This document shows, one piece after another, positions 44,762-51,669 of a stretch of DNA of 64,000 nt. The notes beneath the pieces were generated by a model, which was given only the letters and a program-made list of their open reading frames with translations, searched no databases and was not told the origin of the DNA. The first letter of the stretch is position 1. Each line of letters begins with the position of its first letter. The position numbers and the translations under genes were made by a program. Origin of the DNA: JAVVEG01 sp041751425 (lineage in GTDB: Bacteria > Pseudomonadota > Gammaproteobacteria > Pseudomonadales > Pseudohongiellaceae); contig JBGSXL010000007.1 in NCBI GenBank assembly GCA_041751425.1, positions 1-64,000 on the forward strand. The letters are read 5' to 3'.

Positions 44762-44812
44762 GAAATATCAGCCTTCCAGTAAAACTTTTTGAAACAGCCT
44801 CAGCAGCAAAAC

Positions 44813-45670
44813 TTAATACAGCGAGCCAGCGTTAACAATAGGTTGCACCTGCTGCTCACTGCAAATCACCACCAGCAGATTGCTGATCATGCTTGCGCGT
44901 CTTTCTTCATCCAGTTCGAAATCGTGATCTCTGGTCAGTGAGGTCAGCGCATCGGAAACCATTTCCACAGCACCCTGCACAATGATGCGCCGAGCAGATA
45001 GAACTGCACTGGCCTGTTGCTTGCGCAGCATCGCCTGAGCGATCTCCGGGGCGTAAGCCAGGTGACTGATACGCGCCTCAATCACATGCACGCCAGCCTT
45101 TATCAGTCGGTCCTGCACTTCTTCTTTGATTTTTTCAGCAATCTGCAACGGGTCACCGCGCAGTGACAGATCGCCATCCTCTTTGGCTTCGTACGGATAG
45201 CTGTTGGCGAGATTTCTTAACGCCGCCTCGCTTTGAATATTGACGAAGCTTTCATAGCTGTCCACTTCAAAGAATGCCTCTGCAGTATCCACCACTTTCC
45301 AGACCACAACCGCAGCAATCTCGATAGGATTACCGCTGGCATCATTTACCTTCAGCTTGCTGCTCTCGAAGTTGCGCACTCGCAATGAGATGGGAGTCTT
45401 TTTGTACAGAGGGTTGGCCCAGCGCAGCCCAGGCGTGTGTTCCGTGCCGGCATAAGCGCCGAAGAGCTGCATGATCTTGCCCTCATTCGGAGCAACCATG
45501 TAGAAGCCTATCCAGCAGATAGCAACAATTATCACCAGCACAAGCGCGAAGATCTTGAACAGGCCGCCGCCAACGAACAACAGTGTGTATACCGTCACTA
45601 ATTGTGCTACCAACAGAATCAGCAACCAAAGGTAGCCATTTCCGGTAGTCGCCTTCTTTTCTGTCAACAT
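44813..45670 (-). CDS. SPFH/Band-7 (stomatin-like) membrane protein
   Basis: A 285-residue membrane-anchored SPFH protein. Two close hydrophobic segments (about 13-65) precede the SPFH domain, which contains GLRWANPLYKK, ISLRVRNFESSKLKVNDASGNP, VNIQSEAALRNLA and AGVHVIEARISHLAYAPEIAQAM. Such proteins form ring assemblies on the cytoplasmic membrane, often helping proteases or membrane domains. ATG 45670 is preferred over an upstream TTG because GGGAGAG precedes it. It is first in the SPFH-RHH-SDR unit. Confidence 0.87.
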   Translation of the reverse strand: MLTEKKATTGNGYLWLLILLVAQLVTVYTLLFVGGGLFKIFALVLVIIVAICWIGFYMVAPNEGKIMQLFGAYAGTEHTPGLRWANPLYKKTPISLRVRNFESSKLKVNDASGNPIEIAAVVVWKVVDTAEAFFEVDSYESFVNIQSEAALRNLANSYPYEAKEDGDLSLRGDPLQIAEKIKEEVQDRLIKAGVHVIEARISHLAYAPEIAQAMLRKQQASAVLSARRIIVQGAVEMVSDALTSLTRDHDFELDEERRASMISNLLVVICSEQQVQPIVNAGSLY

Positions 45671-45697
45671 GGTCTTCTCTCCCTGCAAGCATTGTTA

Positions 45698-45743
45698 GAT
45701 ATCATTGTGATATCAAATTAGCATCGCTTTTCCGGGTTGGCAA
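45698..45743 (-). promoter_or_regulatory. Promoter and GATATC-N5-GATATC operator of the SPFH-RHH-SDR unit
   Basis: On the minus strand TTGCCA (45743-45738), a 17-base spacer and TAATTT (45720-45715) form a fair -35/-10. Immediately after it GATATC (45714-45709), five bases, and GATATC (45703-45698) form direct, self-palindromic half-sites extended by TT/AA, overlapping the start of transcription. A ribbon-helix-helix repressor is encoded two genes on, so autorepression is likely. Confidence 0.5.
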
Positions 45744-45784
45744 GTATTTTTTTGTGGCTACGGGAAGTGTCGTCTGGAGCGCAG

Positions 45785-46543
45785 TTACGGTCGGGTAAGG
45801 CCAGTGGCCACGAAGCGTAAGCCGTCATACCAAGCGCGCACCGAGCCGTCACTGTCATCGGCATCGGTCATTACGGCAATGCCATCCAGAGAATCGATCT
45901 CCTCACCGAAGGCGGTAAGCCAGTCGGCGCGGATGTCGCGGCTGTGTGCAATCCACACTCCCTGTTCATCGGCGCCGCTGTTCAGAGCCCACATATGCGC
46001 GTTGCGGCCGGCATAGGCATTGTCCCAGCGCTGTCCGGTTGCGCCGCTGCTGGACCACACATAATTGATGGTTTTGGTGCGCCAGAATGCCAGGCCGCCG
46101 CGTTTGACCACATACACGCGCGCGGGATAATCGTCGCCGGCTTTGCTTTGCTCGTCTATTTCAGTGCCGAAGGTATTATCTATACGCCAGCGCCACTGCA
46201 GGATGGGAGTCGTGCTCAGATCAATGCGCACTTGCCGGTATAACGCGCTGGCGGTGTTGTTTGCGCGTGCCTGTAAAACTTCCTCGCCATCCAGGGTCAC
46301 GATCTCGTATTGAGTGTTCCCGGCAAAGGAGCGTTCGGACCATTCCGCGAAATCATTTTTGAAATCGCCCAATATCAGAGATCTTTCAGCGGCGAATAGC
46401 CATAAGGGAGCAGCGAACAACAGAAAAACAGCAAGCAACAGAGGACTAAGCAACAGAGGGCTAAGCAACAGAGAGACAGAAAACTTCATACCGGTGACGG
46501 CGCACAACCGTAAACGCAAACGATTGTCGCGCCAGTTTTTCAT
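45785..46543 (-). CDS. DUF3047 domain protein, exported
   Basis: A 252-residue protein of the DUF3047 family, recognised by LQWRWRIDN, RVYVVKRGG and the late RADWLTAFGEE...SLDGIAVMTDADDS block. The N-terminus is basic and then very hydrophobic (VSLLLSPLLLSPLLLAVFLLF), a signal peptide or anchor; it contains a 15-bp repeat. ATG 46543 is used, with ATG 46489 as the alternative start nearer the hydrophobic run. It probably works in the periplasm; function unknown. It lies ten bp after the Nu-class-like GST. Confidence 0.8.
   Translation of the reverse strand: MKNWRDNRLRLRLCAVTGMKFSVSLLLSPLLLSPLLLAVFLLFAAPLWLFAAERSLILGDFKNDFAEWSERSFAGNTQYEIVTLDGEEVLQARANNTASALYRQVRIDLSTTPILQWRWRIDNTFGTEIDEQSKAGDDYPARVYVVKRGGLAFWRTKTINYVWSSSGATGQRWDNAYAGRNAHMWALNSGADEQGVWIAHSRDIRADWLTAFGEEIDSLDGIAVMTDADDSDGSVRAWYDGLRFVATGLTRP
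46433..46477 (-). repeat. Three-copy 15-bp repeat in a signal peptide
   Basis: Units at 46433, 46448 and 46463 (AAGCAACAGAGGGCT-like, plus strand) encode SPLLL repeats in the hydrophobic core of the DUF3047 leader. The unit keeps the frame. Confidence 0.85.
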
Positions 46544-46552
46544 AGCCACTCT

Positions 46553-47218
46553 CTAACGAACAACAATGGATTGTGCACCTTTGACAATATCCTCCGGCGT
46601 GCGGTTACGTTCCGGTTTGTGTGTACCACTCTTGCAGGCCGGACGCTCAGACAACTCTGTCATCCAACGTTGTAGATTATCCAGGCCATCAATAGAGACA
46701 CCTGACCAGTTATAGGTTTTCACCCAGCACCAGTTGGCAATGTCGGCAATCGTGTATTCATCGCCAGCAAGATACTGCGCTTCGCCCAGACGCGTATCCA
46801 GTACTTCAAAAAGTCGCCGACACTCATTCTGATAACGATCAATTGCTGGTTGAATTTTCTCTGGGAAGTAGCGAAAGAAAACATTGGCTTGTCCCATCAT
46901 GGGACCTATGCCCCCCATCTGAAACATCAGCCACTGCAACGTGCGTGAACGCACCTTTGGATCTGTGGGATACAGCTTGCCAAATTTCTCGCCCAGGTAA
47001 ATCAGAATCGCGCCGGACTCAAATACTACGAAGTCATCGTTGTCGCGATCCACGATAACGGGAATGCGACCGTTGGGATTCATACGTAAAAACTCGGGAG
47101 TTTTCTGTTGCTGCTCATTCAAAATGATCGGAATCAGATTGTAATCAACACCCATTTCATCCAGAGCAACGGTGACTTTGTAGCCATTGGGCGTGGCGGA
47201 ACTGTAAACATCAATCAT
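46553..47218 (-). CDS. Glutathione S-transferase, YfcG/Nu-class-like
   Basis: A 221-residue GST. MIDVYSSATPNGYKVTVALDE and NPNGRIPVIVD form the thioredoxin-like domain, and FESGAILIYLGEKFGKLYP binds the gamma-glutamyl part of GSH. LQWLMFQMGGIGPMMGQ and YTIADIANWCWV are typical of YfcG/YghU proteins, which have disulfide reductase activity. ATG 47218 is chosen for the family start and the AAGGA 7-8 bases upstream. It sits between another GST and the DUF3047 gene. Confidence 0.88.
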   Translation of the reverse strand: MIDVYSSATPNGYKVTVALDEMGVDYNLIPIILNEQQQKTPEFLRMNPNGRIPVIVDRDNDDFVVFESGAILIYLGEKFGKLYPTDPKVRSRTLQWLMFQMGGIGPMMGQANVFFRYFPEKIQPAIDRYQNECRRLFEVLDTRLGEAQYLAGDEYTIADIANWCWVKTYNWSGVSIDGLDNLQRWMTELSERPACKSGTHKPERNRTPEDIVKGAQSIVVR

Positions 47219-47278
47219 GTGGGTATCCTTTTCTGTCAAAGCGTCAAACGGCGTGGGAAAACGAATGCAAACGTTCGC

Positions 47279-47896
47279 TCATACTTTGCTGGAAGGTCGC
47301 TGTTTGATACGTTCGAACCACGCCTGCAGATGAGTCTGTTCAGGCTTGATGCGAATATTATTGACGCGATTGAACTCGACAGTCGTGAAGGCGTTTATAT
47401 CTGCCGCAGTGAACTGATCGCCGCAGATGAATTCGTTGTTGGCCAGATGCGTGTTCAGATGATCGAAGAATTTCTCGACATTGCGGCCACATTCTTCGCC
47501 CCATTCCTTGATGGGATTCATGCGGTCTTTGAAGTAACCGCTGGTGTGTTGAAAGCACATGCCAGTAGGTACGAAGAAATAAAACTCCAGCCAGCGCAGC
47601 CATTGCTCTATGTGTGCTTTCTCGCGTGGTGTGCGGCCCATCAACGGTGTTGGTTCTGGATACGATTCCTCGAAGTAGCGACAAATCGCCATGGTTTCCG
47701 CGATGCAACTGCCATCATCCAATTCCAGCACCGGCACTTTTTTCATCGGGTTGCGCGCTGTGAATTCCGGCGTCAGATTCTCGCCTTTCTGCAGATCAAT
47801 CTGGATCATCTCCACTTGATCAAGCAGACCTTTCTCAGCAAGAAACATGCGGACGCGGCGTGGATTAGGAGCGGTTTTGGTTTCAAACAGTTTCAT
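47279..47896 (-). CDS. Glutathione S-transferase
   Basis: A 205-residue cytosolic GST. The N-domain begins MKLFETKTAPNPRRVRMFL with ESYPEPTPLMG near the domain junction; the C-domain has QFTAADINAFTTVEF, the N-capping motif. Substrate cannot be inferred. It precedes the second GST on the same strand by 60 bp and diverges from the FixL-like kinase across 170 bp. Confidence 0.87.
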   Translation of the reverse strand: MKLFETKTAPNPRRVRMFLAEKGLLDQVEMIQIDLQKGENLTPEFTARNPMKKVPVLELDDGSCIAETMAICRYFEESYPEPTPLMGRTPREKAHIEQWLRWLEFYFFVPTGMCFQHTSGYFKDRMNPIKEWGEECGRNVEKFFDHLNTHLANNEFICGDQFTAADINAFTTVEFNRVNNIRIKPEQTHLQAWFERIKQRPSSKV

Positions 47897-47989
47897 CGTG
47901 GTAAGCCTCTGTCGTTATTGTGTGACCTGCATTGCCGGCCTGAGTTTTATCCTGATCATACCTGTGTACCGGCACATCGCCAAGTTCTG

Positions 47990-48018
47990 TTGACCCCATC
48001 CGATGACTCCAATACAGT
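47990..48018 (+). promoter_or_regulatory. Candidate promoter of the FixL-like kinase gene
   Basis: TTGACC (47990-47995), a 17-base spacer and TACAGT (48013-48018) match sigma-70 elements (5/6 and 4/6). A GGAG SD (48058-48061) sits five bases before the ATG at 48067. No FNR box is visible in this 170-bp gap. Confidence 0.5.
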
Positions 48019-48066
48019 GCCAGTAGCTAATAACTAAAGCTGAGCGTTAATCTGCATGGAGTTTCA

Positions 48067-49998
48067 ATGGCTATAGTTCGGAACAACGCCACTCTGTTGC
48101 AAGCTGTGGTGGAAACTGCGGTGGACGGCGTAATACTGATCGATGCCAAGGGCAGTATCCTGGTATTCAACCCCGCGTGCGAACGGCTGTTTGGCTATAA
48201 AGCCAGCGAAGTGCTTGGCCAGAATGTCAAATGCCTGATGCCCAATCCCTATCGGGAAGAACATGACAGTTATCTGCACAACTACCATAAAACCGGCCAT
48301 GCAAAGATTATCGGCATTGGCAGGGAAGTGCTGGGACAACGCAAAGATGGCACCACTTTCCCGATGCATTTGTCAGTGGGCGAAGATAGCGGCGGTGAGG
48401 AACCGGTTTTTGTTGGCATTGTTCATGATCTGAGTCAAAGCCATCAGGCAGAACTGGAATTGCGGGAAAGCGAAGCGCGTCTGCGCGCTGTGGTCAGTAC
48501 TGCGGTGGATGGGGTCATTCTGATTGATGCCAAGGGCAACATATTGATGTTCAATCCGGCCTGCGAACGCTTGTTTGGCTATAAGGCCGCCGAGGTAGCC
48601 GGACAAAACGTCAAGATGCTGATGCCGGCACGTTACAGCAGTCATCATGATCAATACATCACCAATTACCAGGAAAGTGGTATAGCCAAAATTATTGGTA
48701 TTGGCCGCGAAGTTGTCGGCCTTCGCAAGGATGATTCTGAGTTCCCCATGGATTTGTCTGTGGGTGAAGCGCAACAGCAAGGTGACCCTATCTACGTGGG
48801 CATTATCCATGATCTGTCGGAGCGCAAAAAAACCGAGAAGCAACTGGTGCAGGCGCAGAAAATGGAAGCCGTGGGACATCTGTCAGGTGGCATAGCACAC
48901 GATTTTAATAATCTGCTGACCGTCATCATCGGTGGTGCTGAGACGCTTCAGCAAGCACTCAAACCCAGGCCGGATCTTGAAAGTATTGCGGAAAGTATTG
49001 TTGCGGCCGGTGACCGTGGTGCCGAGCTTACCCGACGCCTGCTCGCGTTCGGTCGTCGTCAGATGTTGCAACCAGAGGATGTTAACTGCTATCAGATGAT
49101 CGTGCACATGGGCAAAATGCTAAGGCGTATGCTGAGAGAAAATATCAACATTGAAAACCGCATTGAAGAGGACCTCTGGCACGCTTTCGTGGACCCTGCA
49201 CAACTGGAATCAGCGTTACTGAATCTCGCCATTAATTCACAGGATGCTATGCCCGAAGGCGGGGTACTGACTTTCAGCGCTGCTAATATCACGCTGGATC
49301 AGGCCTATAAAGAAATCCAACTGGAAGTGCTGCCTGGTGACTATGTTGTCATTGGTGTAACCGATACCGGCGAAGGCATGAGTGCAGAAGTACGGGCGCG
49401 TGTCTTTGAACCTTTCTTTACCACCAAGGAAGTGGGCAAGGGCAGTGGTCTAGGTCTGAGCATGGTGTATGGATTCGTCAAGCAATCCGGCGGGCATATT
49501 ACCTTTTACAGTGAGCCCGGTCTCGGTACGACTGTTCGCCTTTATTTGCCGGCATATTCGTCGCACGAACCCTCATCTGTTCCGGAGCGACGCAAACAAC
49601 CCAGTGGTCTGCCTAGCGGCAATGAGACAATTCTGGTTGTGGAAGACGATGGTTTTGTACGCGCACACGCCACGCTTTGTTTGGGCAGTCTGGGTTACCG
49701 TGTACTGACTGCCGAGGATGGCGCCAAAGGTCTGCAGATGCTGGAGGAGCATCCGGATATCGACCTGGTGTTCACGGATATCGTGATGCCGGGTAATATG
49801 AGTGGCTGGCAGATGGCGGAGACCATCAAGATAAAGTGGCCTGACATACCGGTACTGTTTACCTCTGGCTATGCGCAGGATTCTGTTGAACGCTACAGCA
49901 AAATTGAGGCGCCTATTCCCTTTATCAATAAGCCTTACCGCAAACCTCAGTTGGCGATACTGGTGCGTGAGATGATCGATAGCAAGCCGAAAACCTAA
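48067..49998 (+). CDS. FixL-like hybrid histidine kinase with two tandem haem-type PAS domains
   Basis: A 643-residue soluble protein: PAS1 (about 10-125), PAS2 (about 138-253), histidine kinase core with phospho-acceptor His278 (GGIAHDFNN), HATPase (VTDTGEGMS, GKGSGLGLSM) and a C-terminal receiver with Asp571 (VFTDIVMPG). Both PAS domains closely resemble the oxygen-sensing haem PAS of rhizobial FixL. The proximal-His position is kept in each (His66 and His194), and the IIGIGR arginine lies 20 residues later (Arg86, Arg214), the FixL spacing. It is not a membrane protein. It lies beside the cbb3 locus, convergent with the Yip1 gene. No separate DNA-binding response regulator is nearby, so the output path is unknown. 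Confidence 0.88.
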   Translation: MAIVRNNATLLQAVVETAVDGVILIDAKGSILVFNPACERLFGYKASEVLGQNVKCLMPNPYREEHDSYLHNYHKTGHAKIIGIGREVLGQRKDGTTFPMHLSVGEDSGGEEPVFVGIVHDLSQSHQAELELRESEARLRAVVSTAVDGVILIDAKGNILMFNPACERLFGYKAAEVAGQNVKMLMPARYSSHHDQYITNYQESGIAKIIGIGREVVGLRKDDSEFPMDLSVGEAQQQGDPIYVGIIHDLSERKKTEKQLVQAQKMEAVGHLSGGIAHDFNNLLTVIIGGAETLQQALKPRPDLESIAESIVAAGDRGAELTRRLLAFGRRQMLQPEDVNCYQMIVHMGKMLRRMLRENINIENRIEEDLWHAFVDPAQLESALLNLAINSQDAMPEGGVLTFSAANITLDQAYKEIQLEVLPGDYVVIGVTDTGEGMSAEVRARVFEPFFTTKEVGKGSGLGLSMVYGFVKQSGGHITFYSEPGLGTTVRLYLPAYSSHEPSSVPERRKQPSGLPSGNETILVVEDDGFVRAHATLCLGSLGYRVLTAEDGAKGLQMLEEHPDIDLVFTDIVMPGNMSGWQMAETIKIKWPDIPVLFTSGYAQDSVERYSKIEAPIPFINKPYRKPQLAILVREMIDSKPKT

Positions 49999-50591
49999 TC
50001 CGTGAACACCGGCATGGCTCCCATTTCCCAAAGGATGACCGTGACGCCCAGCAGGGCCACCATCAAGACAAGACCCACGGCGACTGTAGCGCTGGCAAAC
50101 AGGAAGCCGCGCTCCTTGGGCATGTCATAGACAATTGGGATTCCGATATACAGCAAGTACAACGTATAGGCAGCGGCGGCGGTGCCCAGAATCATGTCCA
50201 GCCACAGCACAGGGTACAGACCCACCAGACCTACCAGAAACATCGGCGCGCACATATAGGCTGCTATACTCACGCCATGCGCGACGTCATCGTTCTTCGC
50301 ATCGTAGGTTTTCGCCATCCAGTGCACCATGTATCCCAGAAACGCAATGCTCAGCAGAATCGCGACATAAAAGAGCGCCATGATCTGCGCAGCGGACGCG
50401 GACGTTAAACGAATCACCCGATCGCTGAGTTCCCAACCAATTTGTGTGGCACCGAAATACCAGGCCAGTGGAGGCAGCAACGCAATCCAAACAAGATAGC
50501 GTAAGTAGACGCCCGTTACGGAGCTGCTCTTGTCGCGAATTCTTGCCCACTCTTTATGCGGATTGGTGATGATACCTAAAATGTGATTCAT
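49995..50591 (-). CDS. Yip1-domain membrane protein
   Basis: A 198-residue membrane protein with five predicted spans. The soluble start MNHILGIITNPHKEWARIRD is the conserved entry of bacterial Yip1-like proteins, followed by YLVWIALLPPLAWYFG. Function unknown; it is often found near respiratory or stress genes. Its stop overlaps the kinase stop by four bases, tail to tail. Confidence 0.75.
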   Translation of the reverse strand: MNHILGIITNPHKEWARIRDKSSSVTGVYLRYLVWIALLPPLAWYFGATQIGWELSDRVIRLTSASAAQIMALFYVAILLSIAFLGYMVHWMAKTYDAKNDDVAHGVSIAAYMCAPMFLVGLVGLYPVLWLDMILGTAAAAYTLYLLYIGIPIVYDMPKERGFLFASATVAVGLVLMVALLGVTVILWEMGAMPVFTD

Positions 50592-50685
50592 GCTGCTTTC
50601 TCCTGATTCCTGCCTGCTTGTTTTTTTGTGCTCATCTTTTTAATAAAGCCATTGTTCTTAATAAATTATCATTTTTGAAAAGTTG

Positions 50686-51483
50686 TCAATGATGCATACC
50701 AATGTCAGCTGGCGATGCCAACACACTCATTATGCCCATACCGATACTGATCACACCGAAGCCGATTAATAGTATTCCTGTGATGATGCGAAAATTCCTG
50801 TTTGCCAAAGCTGGCAACAATACATGAGTTAAGCCACCCACACTCATGACGAAGGGCAGCGTACCCAACCCAAAGCTGAGCATCACCAGTGCACCGGAAA
50901 CCGGGTTGCCTGCTGCCAAAGCCAATGCCAGAACACTGTAGACCAATCCACAAGGCAATAAACCCCAAATAGCGCCTATTGCAACTTTATTGGTACTGCT
51001 GCCCATATCCAGATTTCCTATTCCTTTGAGCAGTGGTTGCCACAAGCGAAATGCCACAGACTCAAGCTTGTGTAATCCCAGCCACCAACCCGCGGTATAC
51101 AGCCCCATCGCAATCATCAGTAAACCAGCAATACTGCGTAGCACAGCCATGGCAATACCTGTTGCAGTGACATCCAGACTGAGAAAACCCAGCCCAGCAC
51201 TGCCAGCGATTACACCCAGCAAGCCATAACCCAGCAACTTACCAGTGCCGAAATAGAACGCACTGCTCAGCGCGTTACGGGAATCGGCTGCAGCGAATGT
51301 GCTCGTGCTGTGTTGTACAAAGGTGCCGTTTGCCGCATGAAATTTCATCGTTGTCGATTCTGATACTGCTTTGGTTGCGCGGTTGCTCTGCAAAATCAGC
51401 GCGCTGGCAATCCCGCCACACATTGCGGTGCAGTGCGGTGCGCTCAACAGTCCCAGCATGAATACGACGAAGTATTCCATCAT
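50686..51483 (-). CDS. Sulfite-exporter TauE/SafE-family protein of the cco locus
   Basis: A 265-residue polytopic protein opening with FMLGLLSAPHCTAMCGGIASAL, the Cys-containing motif of the short SafE-type proteins found next to ccoS. Later motifs are GAIWGLLPCGLVYSVLALALA. It overlaps ccoS by four bases, so it is in the cbb3 assembly operon. A role in copper or thiol handling for the oxidase is likely; anion export is the alternative suggested by the family name. Confidence 0.85.
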   Translation of the reverse strand: MMEYFVVFMLGLLSAPHCTAMCGGIASALILQSNRATKAVSESTTMKFHAANGTFVQHSTSTFAAADSRNALSSAFYFGTGKLLGYGLLGVIAGSAGLGFLSLDVTATGIAMAVLRSIAGLLMIAMGLYTAGWWLGLHKLESVAFRLWQPLLKGIGNLDMGSSTNKVAIGAIWGLLPCGLVYSVLALALAAGNPVSGALVMLSFGLGTLPFVMSVGGLTHVLLPALANRNFRIITGILLIGFGVISIGMGIMSVLASPADIGMHH

Positions 51484-51668
51484 TTTGTCTCTGGTGTTTC
51501 AGTAGAACCGGGTTGCTCAGAATCGGCATCAGTTTCATCAAACAGAATCGAATAAGCCTGCTTGTCCAGGTCATCAAATTGTTCATTTTTCACGGACCAG
51601 ACAAAGCCCCACAATGCAAATGCCACCAGCGCTACCGTGACAGGAATCAGTATCAGCATGACTTCCAT
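51480..51668 (-). CDS. ccoS: Cbb3 oxidase maturation protein CcoS
   Basis: A 62-residue single-span protein. A membrane helix at about 3-25 (LILIPVTVALVAFALWGFVW) is followed by the conserved SVKNEQFDDL motif and an acidic tail. CcoS is needed for haem and copper insertion into CcoN. ATG 51668 is chosen: GGAGG lies six to ten bases upstream and the family starts MxxL. It starts right after the ccoI stop codon (TAG 51672-51670). Confidence 0.92.
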   Translation of the reverse strand: MEVMLILIPVTVALVAFALWGFVWSVKNEQFDDLDKQAYSILFDETDADSEQPGSTETPETK

Positions 51669-51669
51669 G

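Noticed and set aside
47108..48037. 309-aa plus-strand ORF opposite the two GST genes
   Set aside because: Both GSTs are clear on the minus strand; this frame has no recognisable domain and runs across the kinase promoter.
50661..50689. Promoter TTGACA...TTTATT before the Yip1 gene
   Set aside because: The -35 is perfect but the -10 matches only 4/6 at an 18-bp spacing; too weak to list as a feature.
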